Shown piece by piece: positions 1 through 6,880 of a stretch of DNA of 11,872 nt. The translations under genes were made by a program, and so were the position numbers. How positions within the stretch are numbered: position 1 is the stretch's first letter; every line of letters starts with the position of its first letter. The notes under the pieces were generated by a model. The model saw only the letters and a program-made list of their open reading frames with translations. It searched no databases and was not told the DNA's origin. This DNA is from Bacillota bacterium (GTDB lineage Bacteria; Bacillota; Clostridia; Christensenellales; CAG-138): NCBI GenBank assembly GCA_023393045.1, contig JAEWMV010000110.1:1-11872 (forward strand). Direction: 5' to 3'.

Positions 1-38
1 TCCAAAGCCTGAAGGAAAGGCTTGGTATCTTGGAATGA
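1..38 (+). CDS. C-terminal end of a gene, probably a LytTR-type DNA-binding regulator (5' end outside window)
   Basis: The frame beginning at position 3 reads QSLKERLGILE and stops at TGA 36-38. LytTR DNA-binding domains often end in a short LKExLGI-like helix, and LytTR regulators are commonly encoded directly upstream of DUF3021 membrane proteins, which is what the next gene resembles. The stop overlaps an ATG at 35 and lies 14 nt before the preferred start of the next gene, so the two are very likely cotranscribed. Only eleven residues are visible, so the assignment rests on this short tail plus context and stays tentative. Confidence 0.45.
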   Translation, partial: QSLKERLGILE

Positions 39-52
39 AAGGGAGAACGACT

Positions 53-532
53 ATGAAAGAAAACAGTTTTGAAAACAGCGGTTACGCCCGGCTGTTTGCG
101 TGGGTTGCCAAAGCAAAGTTTACGATGGGCTTGTTTTTCGCGGTGTATGTGGTTCTGTTCCTTTTGTTGGGACTGCTCATCGAAGGAACTGCTGTTACGC
201 TCGACTTTTTTACCGCGCTGGAAATGATGATCGCCTGCTTTTTAATCGGGGTGTTGCAGCAATTCATTCTTCCGATGGATAAACACAACCAAGCCAGAAA
301 AATTCTTTGGGTTGTTTCCGGTGCATCCATCACTTTGCTGTTTGGGCTTGTCTTCCAATGGTTCAAGGCGTTTCCGGCCTGGTGCTTCATCGCGTTTGTC
401 GCCGCAATAATAATTGGTTTGTTGCTTGTGATACTCAGCAACCATCTCGAACTCCATAATGAGACAAAACAGCTTAACCGCAAATTGGCGCAGTTTCAAA
501 GCGCCCACAAGAGTAATGAGGATTCGCTTTAG
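53..532 (+). CDS. Four-helix membrane protein, DUF3021-like
   Basis: This encodes 159 residues if translated from ATG 53, which has a GGGAG site at 41-45 seven bases upstream. An in-frame ATG at 35 would add six residues but has no well-placed ribosome site. The protein shows four hydrophobic segments at roughly residues 21-44, 51-69, 80-98 and 104-122. A charged cytoplasmic-looking tail follows, containing KQLNRKLAQFQ, which resembles the Lys/Leu-rich ending of DUF3021 proteins. There is no signal peptide or catalytic motif. By family knowledge, such proteins pair with LytTR regulators and may hold them inactive at the membrane; applying that here is inference. The gene is AT-richer than the rest of the window (about 45-47% GC in sampled lines), which suggests a different history. 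It ends before a shared hairpin terminator. Confidence 0.6.
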   Translation: MKENSFENSGYARLFAWVAKAKFTMGLFFAVYVVLFLLLGLLIEGTAVTLDFFTALEMMIACFLIGVLQQFILPMDKHNQARKILWVVSGASITLLFGLVFQWFKAFPAWCFIAFVAAIIIGLLLVILSNHLELHNETKQLNRKLAQFQSAHKSNEDSL

Positions 533-573
533 AAAAAGCAAATCAAATTCCAATTTATCGCTCGACTCCTGCA

Positions 574-610
574 AAAAAAGTATCCCCGGCTTCGTCGGGG
601 ATACTTTTTT
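574..610. terminator. Bidirectional intrinsic terminator between convergent genes
   Basis: A 15 bp perfect inverted repeat (574-588 with 596-610) surrounds a 7 nt loop. The GC core is TATCCCCG/CGGGGATA. The stem has an A tract on its left and a T tract on its right, so each strand yields a hairpin followed by a U run. It lies 41 bp after the stop of the upstream membrane-protein gene and 21 bp beyond the stop of the minus-strand iron-sulfur gene, so it can end both transcripts. Confidence 0.9.
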
Positions 611-631
611 GAGCAATAAATCAAGCCGGAT

Positions 632-1420
632 TTATTTTATAGCCGGTATTCTCTCCTCGCACGGCACGCCGCAGTTGCATTTCGCGCACGCGGAGCGCGG
701 CGCGTACTGAGGCAGTATTTCGGCGAGATAATCGTTGCATACGCTATGGTCCTTGCCCGCCCTGGTGATCGCATGGGGCGGGCATCGCTTCATGCACGCG
801 CCGCAGGTCCCGCGCGTCAGATACAGGCAGTATTCATAATAGCTCGTATAAGCGCGCCGCGTCGGCGCGAGGGGCAGCGTTGTGATGACGCTGCCAAAGC
901 GCCCCGCCGAACCCTTTTGCGTGATGAGCGCGCGGTGCAGGCCGAACGTGCCGAGGCCCGCGGCATAGGCCACGTGCCGCTCCGACCAGTTGGACACCCT
1001 GTCCTCCACCTTATGGCGAGGGTCAAGCCCGGGCGATACGGCCTGCGCGCCCAACGCGCGGATAAGCTCGACGAGATAAGCGCGCACGACGCCGTTGAAG
1101 GTTTCCCCGTCGATCCTCGCCGCGATCCATTCGGCGGAGGGCATGCCGGGCCCGCGGTTCGATTTGCGTATTTCCTTTGTAAACGGCAAAAAGTAGGAAA
1201 TGACGCTCTTCGCGCCGGGCAGCCATCCTTCCGGCAGCATGAAATGTGCGCCCACGATTTCCGGCTTTTGGAACTCAATAAAACAGCCGTCGTCCGCCGC
1301 GGCCACGCCCAGGAGCGGCGCGTCGTAAATGCGTACGTCCGGGTTTTCCGGCAACGCATTGCGCGGGTCGGTAGCGACCAGTTCAGCTATTTTCTCTTCG
1401 ATGTGCCTGCGCCCATCCAT
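632..1420 (-). CDS. Iron-sulfur protein related to epoxyqueuosine reductase (QueG-like, non-canonical)
   Basis: The product has 262 residues. The start ATG (complement of 1418-1420) has GAAGG nine bases upstream. It holds ten cysteines. C206, C209 and C213 form a CxxCxxxCP ferredoxin-like motif, with C198 and C228 near it. A second group at C245, C248, C250 and C254 ends in a GVPCEERIP tail, so two [4Fe-4S] clusters are plausible. ERHVAYAAGLGTFGLHRA (148-165) aligns with the ER-(x)n-AGLGWIGKN region of QueG, which removes the epoxide in the last step of queuosine synthesis. However, the VDSGP segment carrying the QueG catalytic aspartate appears replaced by VSNWS, and there is no C-terminal HEAT-like domain. 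It may therefore be a corrinoid or redox protein with another substrate. It is transcribed divergently from pcrA, with no queuosine genes nearby. The family call is solid; the function is unknown. Confidence 0.8.
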   Translation of the reverse strand: MDGRRHIEEKIAELVATDPRNALPENPDVRIYDAPLLGVAAADDGCFIEFQKPEIVGAHFMLPEGWLPGAKSVISYFLPFTKEIRKSNRGPGMPSAEWIAARIDGETFNGVVRAYLVELIRALGAQAVSPGLDPRHKVEDRVSNWSERHVAYAAGLGTFGLHRALITQKGSAGRFGSVITTLPLAPTRRAYTSYYEYCLYLTRGTCGACMKRCPPHAITRAGKDHSVCNDYLAEILPQYAPRSACAKCNCGVPCEERIPAIK

Positions 1421-1448
1421 ACCTTTGCGCCTTCTTTCCCCAATGATT

Positions 1449-1476
1449 CTTTTATGACACTCTATAGATTATTCAA
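1449..1476 (-). promoter_or_regulatory. Possible promoter of the QueG-like gene
   Basis: On the minus strand, TTGAAT (1476-1471) is followed after 16 bp by TAAAAG (1454-1449), each four or more matches to the sigma-A consensus. It lies about 30 bp upstream of the start codon. A nearby TATAGA (1466-1461) is an alternative -10 but lacks a good -35. This is a weak call supported mainly by position. Confidence 0.3.
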
Positions 1477-1550
1477 CCACAGCGCGCCGGATTAATCAAG
1501 CGCAGGACGGCGATAAAGCGCTCTTGCGCCGGACGCGCCCCTTTCGCGGC

Positions 1551-1579
1551 TTTCCATCAAGGCCGCCTTATGGTATAAT
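1551..1579 (+). promoter_or_regulatory. Promoter of the pcrA-ligA operon
   Basis: A perfect TATAAT at 1574-1579 is preceded by TGG, giving an extended -10 (TGnTATAAT). A moderate -35, TTTCCA (1551-1556), lies at the ideal 17 bp spacing. The start codon of pcrA is 30 bp downstream of the -10. Confidence 0.75.
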
Positions 1580-1609
1580 AAATCGCTTATAGGGAAAAGG
1601 GGATAATGG

Positions 1610-3847
1610 ATGGATTTTAGCGTTCTCAACGACAGGCAGCGCGAGGCTGTCACATGCCTCGAAGGGCCTTTGCTCGTGCTCGCGGGGGCGGGTTCGGGCA
1701 AGACAAAAGTGCTCACATACAGGATTGCAAACCTCGTCGAGCACGGCGTGAAACCGTGGAATATACTTGCGCTCACCTTCACCAACAAGGCCGCGGGCGA
1801 GATGCGCGAGCGCGCTTCGGCGCTCGTGGGCACGGGCGGGGAGGAGCTTTGGGTCACCACCTTCCACTCCTTCTGCGCGAAGCTGCTGCGCATCGAGTGC
1901 AGCCTTGTGGGGTACGAGCGCAATTTCAGCATCTACAGCGATTCCGACCAGATGAAGGTCATTTCGGATATCCTCAAGGACGCGGGCATGAGCGAGCGCA
2001 ACATGCCAAAGCGCGAGATGAAGGAGCGCATTTCCGCGGCGAAAAACAAATCCCTCGACGCGGGCAAATATATAGAAGAGAATTATGCGGACGACGGCGG
2101 GCTGACAAGCCGCGTTTACAGCGCCTACCGCAAGCGGCTCATGGCCGCCAACGCCCTTGACTTTGATGATTTGATCGTCAAGACCATAGAGCTTTTTGAG
2201 GGCTATCCAGACATACTGGAAAAATACAGGCGCAAATTCCTCTATGTTCTGGTGGACGAGTATCAGGACACCAACATGCCGCAGTACAGGCTGGTGGAGC
2301 TCATCTGCCGCGAGCACGGCAACCTCTGCGTCGTGGGCGACGACGACCAGAGCATCTACGGCTGGCGCGGCGCGGACGTGAACAACATACTGAGCTTTGA
2401 AAAGGATTTCAAGGGCGCCAAGGTCGTGCGCCTTGAGCAGAACTACCGTTCGAGCCGCTACATACTCGACGCGGCCAACGCCGTCATCGAAAACAACCAG
2501 AGCCGCAAGCGCAAGACCCTCTGGACGGACAAGCCCGGCGGCGAGCGCATCACCCGCTACGAGGCGCAAAACGAGCGGGACGAGGCGGCCTACATTTGCA
2601 AAAAGATACTCGAGGGCGTGCGCGACGGCGCAAGCTACGGGGACTTCGCGATACTCTATCGCATGAACGCACAAAGCCGCGTATTGGAGAGCACGCTCGT
2701 CAACTACGGCATCCCGCACAAGGTGTACGGGGGCTTCCGCTTCTACGAGCGGCGCGAGATCGCGGACATCATGGCGTACTTGAAGCTCGTCGCCAACCCC
2801 AATGACGACGTGGCCTTTTCCCGCATCATCAACGTGCCAAAGCGCGGCATCGGGGATAAAACGGTGGAAGACCTGCGCGCTGTCGCGCAATCCGCGGGCG
2901 ACTCCATGCTCATCGCCGCCATGAAGGGCGATGGAGTGCCGCCGAAGATCATGGCCAAGGTGAAACCCTTCGCGGACATGATGGCGGAATTTTTGGCGGA
3001 AAGCATGAGCGTGCCGCTCTCGCGCTTTACCGAGCGCATGATAGACGCAATCGGGTACGAAGCGTATTTGCTCACGGAGGACAACAAGGGCGAGGCGGAA
3101 GGCCGTATGGAAAACCTTCGCGAGCTTGTGGGCAACATAAAGGAAATCGAGGCCGATTTGCCGGAGGGGGAGAGCGCGCTCACGGCGTTTTTAGAAAACG
3201 TGGCCCTCGTGTCCGACATAGACGCCATGGAGGAGGGGACGGGCAGCGTGTCGCTCATGACGCTGCACAGCGCAAAGGGGCTGGAGTTCCCGGTCGTGTT
3301 CCTCGCGGGCATGGAGGAGAACGTGTTTCCCACCTACCGCGCGCGCATAGACCTCATGAGCTCCGCGATGGAGGAGGAGAGGCGGCTTTGCTACGTGGGC
3401 ATGACCCGCGCGAGGGAAAAGCTCTATCTCATCAGCGCGTCTTCCCGCTCGCTCTTTGGCGAGGGGGCGATGAACCGGGCTTCGCGCTTCATCGAGGAGG
3501 TGCCAAAGGAGCTCGTTGAGGGCGAGCGCTCCGCCGCTGTGTCCCCGCCGAAGAAGAATTACGAGTTCCGGGACGACGCGCCGGGCAAGACCTATGCGTC
3601 CTCGCAAGGCTTTGGCGTGATACGGGGCAAAACCGCGCCCGCTCTGGCAGCTTCGCCCGCAGCGCCGCGAAACGACGGGCAGACGTTCGCGCCCTTCACG
3701 CGCGTTAAGCATGATAAGTTCGGCGGAGGCATCGTGCTGGAGGTGTCCGGCAGCGGCGCGTCCGCGACCGTTACGGTGGATTTCGACGAGGGCGGGGTCA
3801 AGCGCTTCGCCGCGGCGTATGCGCCGCTCGTCAACGAGCAGGAATAA
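1610..3847 (+). CDS. pcrA: ATP-dependent DNA helicase PcrA/UvrD
   Basis: This is a superfamily 1A 3'-to-5' helicase of 745 residues, the usual PcrA length. It unwinds DNA in nucleotide excision repair, strips RecA, and supports replication across stalled or transcribed regions. Helicase motifs are in order: Q motif (LNDRQREAV, 6-14), Walker A (AGAGSGKT, 25-32), Ia (LTFTNKAAGEMRER, 55-68), II (VDEYQD, 215-220), III (VVGDDDQSIYGWRGAD, 241-256), IV (EQNYRSS, 276-282), V (TLHSAKGLEFP, 551-561) and VI (CYVGMTRAREKLYL, 594-607). A low-complexity linker at about 640-690 leads to a Tudor-like tail (VKHDKFGGGIVLEV, from 699), which in PcrA contacts RNA polymerase. AAGGGG lies seven bases before ATG 1610. 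ligA begins 16 nt downstream, an arrangement common in Firmicutes. Confidence 0.97.
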   Translation: MDFSVLNDRQREAVTCLEGPLLVLAGAGSGKTKVLTYRIANLVEHGVKPWNILALTFTNKAAGEMRERASALVGTGGEELWVTTFHSFCAKLLRIECSLVGYERNFSIYSDSDQMKVISDILKDAGMSERNMPKREMKERISAAKNKSLDAGKYIEENYADDGGLTSRVYSAYRKRLMAANALDFDDLIVKTIELFEGYPDILEKYRRKFLYVLVDEYQDTNMPQYRLVELICREHGNLCVVGDDDQSIYGWRGADVNNILSFEKDFKGAKVVRLEQNYRSSRYILDAANAVIENNQSRKRKTLWTDKPGGERITRYEAQNERDEAAYICKKILEGVRDGASYGDFAILYRMNAQSRVLESTLVNYGIPHKVYGGFRFYERREIADIMAYLKLVANPNDDVAFSRIINVPKRGIGDKTVEDLRAVAQSAGDSMLIAAMKGDGVPPKIMAKVKPFADMMAEFLAESMSVPLSRFTERMIDAIGYEAYLLTEDNKGEAEGRMENLRELVGNIKEIEADLPEGESALTAFLENVALVSDIDAMEEGTGSVSLMTLHSAKGLEFPVVFLAGMEENVFPTYRARIDLMSSAMEEERRLCYVGMTRAREKLYLISASSRSLFGEGAMNRASRFIEEVPKELVEGERSAAVSPPKKNYEFRDDAPGKTYASSQGFGVIRGKTAPALAASPAAPRNDGQTFAPFTRVKHDKFGGGIVLEVSGSGASATVTVDFDEGGVKRFAAAYAPLVNEQE

Positions 3848-3863
3848 TTGCGGGAGGGCTTTT

Positions 3864-5849
3864 ATGCAGCAGCGCATGAGGGTGCTTGTCGATACGCTCA
3901 ACGAATACGCGAAAGCCTATTATGTCATGGACGCGCCCAGGGTGAGCGACGCGGAGTACGACGCGCTCTTTGACGAACTGCTTTCCCTTGAAAAGGAAAC
4001 GGGAATCGTATTGGAGGATTCGCCCACGCGCCGCGTGGGGGGTGAGCCGCTCACAAAATTTGCGCAGCACGCGCATATCGCAAGGCTTTGGAGCCTCGAC
4101 AAGGTGCGCACAAAAGCGGAGCTTCGCGATTGGGCGGCGCGCGCGCAGAAGCTTTGCGCGGATTATAACGCCCAAAATGAGCAAAAGCTGCCGCCGCTTT
4201 GCTTCTCCCTCGAGTATAAGTTCGACGGACTCACCGTCAACCTCACCTACGACGGCGGCAAACTGATTGAGGCCGCCACGCGCGGCAACGGCGTGGTCGG
4301 CGAGGCGATTTTGCCGCAGATTATGACGATCAAGTCCATCCCGCTCACCATCCCCTTTACGGGCAAAATGGAGGCGCAGGGCGAGGGCATCATGCGGCTT
4401 TCTGTGCTTGAAGCGCTCAACGAAGCAGCGGACGAGCCGTTGAAAAACGCGCGCAACGCGGCGGCGGGCGCGCTTCGCAACCTCGACCCGCGCGTGACCG
4501 CCAGGCGCAGGCTCGACTGTTTTTTTTACAGCATCGGCTACATCGAGGGCAAAACGCTTGCAACGCATGAGGAAGCGATTGCTTTCCTGAAAGAAAACAA
4601 GCTGCCCGTCAGCCCGTACCTTCGCGTCTATGATGATATCGAGGCCGTGTGCGAAAGCATCGACGAGGCCGAGGGAAGCCGCGGTGCGCTCGATTTTCTC
4701 ATCGACGGCATGGTGGTGAAGATCTGCGATATGAAAACGCGCGCCGTTCTGGGCGCGACGGACAGGTTCCCCCGCTGGGCCATCGCCTATAAATTCGCGG
4801 CGGAGGAGACGACCACAATCGTGCGCGAGGTCACATGGGAAGTCGGGCGCACGGGCAAGCTCACCCCGCGCGCAACGCTCGATCCCGTGGAGCTTGCGGG
4901 GGCCACCATCAGCCACGCCACGCTCAACAATTATGACGATATCCAAAGGAAGCGCGTGGGTATAGGCTCCCGCGTATTCATCCGCAGGAGCAACGACGTC
5001 ATTCCAGAAATACTCGGCGCGGTCGAGGGTGACACACCCGAACAGGCGATCATCAAGCCGGATAAATGCCCCGCCTGCGGCGCGCATGTGGAGCACCGCG
5101 GCGTGCATCTCTATTGCACCAACCCGCTTTCCTGCCCGCCGCAGATTGCCGCCGCGCTGGACCATTACGCCTCGCGCGAGGGCATGGACATCGAGGGCTT
5201 TTCGGAAAAGACCGCGGCGCAGCTCGTTGCCGCCGTCAACCTTCGCAGCATTCCGGATTTATACGATCTCACGCCCGCCGATCTCATGGCGCTAGAGGGA
5301 TTCAAGGAGAAGAAGACGGGCAACCTCATCGCCAACATCGAGCGCAGCCGCGATTGCGCGCTGGGCGCGTTCCTCTTCGCGATCGGCATACCCAACGTGG
5401 GCGCGAAGACCGCGCGCGACCTCGCGCGCGCCTTCGGCACATTGGATGCGGTGCGCAAGGCGGAGTATGACGCGCTCGTCGCCATACCGGACGTGGGGGA
5501 CATTGTCGCAAACAGCATACTGGACTTTTTTGGCGATCCCTCTATAGCATCGCAAATAGACCGTCTGCTCGCCCACGGCGTTTCGCCCCGGCCGGAGCAA
5601 AGGACAAGTGTGCAAAGCCCCGTTGCGGGCAAAACCTTGGTCGTCACGGGTTCGATGGAGCGCATGAGCCGACAGGAGATCGAGGCGCTTATAGAAACGC
5701 TCGGCGGCAAGGCGAGCGGGAGCGTGAGCAAAAAGACGGACTTCGTCGTGGCGGGGCCGGGTGCCGGCAGCAAGCTGACAAAGGCGCGCGAACTGAATGT
5801 TACCGTGCTCGACGAAGACGAATTCTTTCAAATGATTGGGGAAAATTGA
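3864..5849 (+). CDS. ligA: NAD-dependent DNA ligase LigA
   Basis: LigA seals nicks in duplex DNA using NAD, at Okazaki fragments and repair patches. The protein has 661 residues from ATG 3864, which has GGGAGGG five bases upstream; the open frame extends further upstream but only within pcrA. Domain order is complete. The Ia NMN-binding segment includes SDAEYDALFDEL (28-39) and DSPTRRVGG (52-60). The adenylation domain has K119 in EYKFDG as the expected AMP-accepting lysine, and NARNAAAGALRNLDP (195-209). K286 in DGMVVKI and K310 are further motif lysines. An OB fold follows, then a zinc finger (C402, C405, C418, C424), helix-hairpin-helix repeats to about 560 and a BRCT domain (587-661). The OB region reads RRSNDVIPEI where common LigA proteins have an AGDVIP-type motif, so this is a divergent subtype. 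Its stop overlaps the next start by one base. Confidence 0.96.
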   Translation: MQQRMRVLVDTLNEYAKAYYVMDAPRVSDAEYDALFDELLSLEKETGIVLEDSPTRRVGGEPLTKFAQHAHIARLWSLDKVRTKAELRDWAARAQKLCADYNAQNEQKLPPLCFSLEYKFDGLTVNLTYDGGKLIEAATRGNGVVGEAILPQIMTIKSIPLTIPFTGKMEAQGEGIMRLSVLEALNEAADEPLKNARNAAAGALRNLDPRVTARRRLDCFFYSIGYIEGKTLATHEEAIAFLKENKLPVSPYLRVYDDIEAVCESIDEAEGSRGALDFLIDGMVVKICDMKTRAVLGATDRFPRWAIAYKFAAEETTTIVREVTWEVGRTGKLTPRATLDPVELAGATISHATLNNYDDIQRKRVGIGSRVFIRRSNDVIPEILGAVEGDTPEQAIIKPDKCPACGAHVEHRGVHLYCTNPLSCPPQIAAALDHYASREGMDIEGFSEKTAAQLVAAVNLRSIPDLYDLTPADLMALEGFKEKKTGNLIANIERSRDCALGAFLFAIGIPNVGAKTARDLARAFGTLDAVRKAEYDALVAIPDVGDIVANSILDFFGDPSIASQIDRLLAHGVSPRPEQRTSVQSPVAGKTLVVTGSMERMSRQEIEALIETLGGKASGSVSKKTDFVVAGPGAGSKLTKARELNVTVLDEDEFFQMIGEN

Positions 5850-6811
5850 TGCGCATAGGCAAACTCACCAACGACGAACTCAACGAACTGATCCTCTCAA
5901 AATTCAAGAAGTGCCGCGACGAGGTCGTGCTCTCCCCGCGCATCGGCGTGGACTGCGCCGCCGTGGATATGGGCGGCCGCCTCGCGGTGCTCTCGACCGA
6001 CCCGATTACCTCCGCGTCGGAGCATTTGGGCAGGCTCACCGTGCACGTCAACTGCAACGACGCGGCGGCGGCGGGCGCGGAGCCCATCGGTCTGCTCGTG
6101 ACGCTGCTCGTTCCGCCTTCCGCTTCGGCGGAAGACATCGCGCGCGTCGCGGACGAGCTTTCCGCGGCCGCGTTGGAAGCCAATGTCGAGATCATCGGCG
6201 GCCACACGGAAGTGACGGCTTCCGTGAATCGCATGATCACCTGCGCCACGGTCATCGCGCGCCCGGGGGAAAACGGCCTCGTGCTCCCCTCCGGCATGAA
6301 AGCGGGGGACGATGTGGTGCTCACCAAATGGGCGGGGCTTGAGGGCACGGCGGTCATCGCCTCGGACTATGCGCACAGGCTTAGCGGCATGAGCGAAGCG
6401 GAATTGACACAGGCGCGGAATTTCATCCGCCTCATCAGCGTGGTGAAGGAAGGGCTCTACGCCGCAAATCACGGCGCCGCCGCCATGCACGACGTCACGG
6501 AGGGCGGCGTACTGGGCGCGGCGTGTGAAATGGCGGAAGCGTCCGGCTGCGGGCTTACTATCGATGAAGCGAGCATCCCCGTGCATCCCCTCACGCGAAA
6601 GATATGCCAAAAGCTCGGCCTCGACCCGCTGCGCCTTCTCTCCAGCGGCGCGATGCTCATCGCCTGCCGCGACGGGGAAGCGCTCGTCAGAGGGCTTGGG
6701 GAAATCGGCGTCCACGCCGCCGTGATAGGCAAAGCGGGCGGCGCGGGCATACGCCTCTTGGACGGCACGCAAATCACGGCGCCCGGCGCGGACGAACTCT
6801 ATAAGCTTTGA
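5849..6811 (+). CDS. AIR synthase family (PurM/HypE-like) ATP-binding protein
   Basis: The product has 320 residues from ATG 5849, which shares one base with the ligA stop TGA (5847-5849) and has GGGGA six bases upstream. An in-frame TTG at 5846 is an alternative. Family hallmarks include GVDCAA (33-38), STDPIT (49-54), HVNCNDAAAAGAEP (66-79), GGHTEVT (117-123) and MHDVTEGGVLGAACEMAEASG (213-233, read in parts). These place it among the PurM-fold ATP-using enzymes closest in pattern to HypE, which helps build the cyanide ligands of [NiFe]-hydrogenase. The protein ends in ITAPGADELYKL and lacks the C-terminal PRxC cysteine through which HypE acts, and no hyp or hydrogenase gene is visible. The HypE reaction is therefore unlikely and the substrate is unknown. 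Coupling to ligA suggests coexpression, not necessarily shared function. Confidence 0.85.
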   Translation: MRIGKLTNDELNELILSKFKKCRDEVVLSPRIGVDCAAVDMGGRLAVLSTDPITSASEHLGRLTVHVNCNDAAAAGAEPIGLLVTLLVPPSASAEDIARVADELSAAALEANVEIIGGHTEVTASVNRMITCATVIARPGENGLVLPSGMKAGDDVVLTKWAGLEGTAVIASDYAHRLSGMSEAELTQARNFIRLISVVKEGLYAANHGAAAMHDVTEGGVLGAACEMAEASGCGLTIDEASIPVHPLTRKICQKLGLDPLRLLSSGAMLIACRDGEALVRGLGEIGVHAAVIGKAGGAGIRLLDGTQITAPGADELYKL

Positions 6812-6819
6812 ATCTGTTG

Positions 6820-6848
6820 TTTATCATAGGACAGACCTGTGCTATAAT
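6820..6848 (+). promoter_or_regulatory. Promoter of the yicC-gmk-rpoZ operon, with an overlapping dyad
   Basis: A perfect TATAAT at 6843-6848 carries an extended -10 (TGC at 6840-6842). The -35 at 17 bp (TTTATC, 6820-6825) is poor, three of six matches. The spacer and half of the -10 lie inside an imperfect palindrome, ATAGGACAG-AC-CTGTGCTAT (6826-6845), with one mismatched pair of nine. A repressor bound there would block polymerase. The promoter is well supported; the operator role is inference. Confidence 0.7.
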
Positions 6849-6880
6849 GTAAATTTGATAAGATGTTTGGAGGAAGTGCG

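Noticed and set aside
746..1495. A 249-codon plus-strand frame opposite the QueG-like gene.
   Set aside because: The minus strand carries clustered cysteines and the AGLGxxG core; the plus-strand product is arginine-rich and patternless.
1500..1529. Hairpin GCGCAGGA/TCTTGCGC in the divergent intergenic region.
   Set aside because: It lies upstream of both predicted promoters, so it is probably not transcribed, and the loop is 14 nt. Likely chance in GC-rich DNA.
1568..2890. A 440-codon open frame on the minus strand opposite pcrA.
   Set aside because: It is a mirror of GC-rich codon bias. pcrA has complete helicase motifs throughout, and the antisense product is low-complexity Val/Ala/His/Arg-rich with no recognisable domain.
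3711..3863. A 51-codon N-terminal extension of the ligA frame.
   Set aside because: It lies within the end of pcrA, has no ribosome site, and LigA homology begins just after ATG 3864, which has GGGAGGG upstream.
3831..5165. A 444-codon minus-strand open frame opposite ligA.
   Set aside because: Same codon-bias shadow; the plus strand encodes every LigA domain and the antisense protein shows no family pattern.
5849..6811. Direct assignment as hydrogenase maturation factor HypE.
   Set aside because: The C-terminal PRxC cysteine essential for HypE is absent and no hydrogenase or other hyp genes are seen, so only the superfamily is claimed.
6863..6880. Upstream ATG as the yicC start.
   Set aside because: The GGAGG site at 6869-6873 would fall inside the gene, and family alignment begins at the MTGFGRA motif just after ATG 6881.
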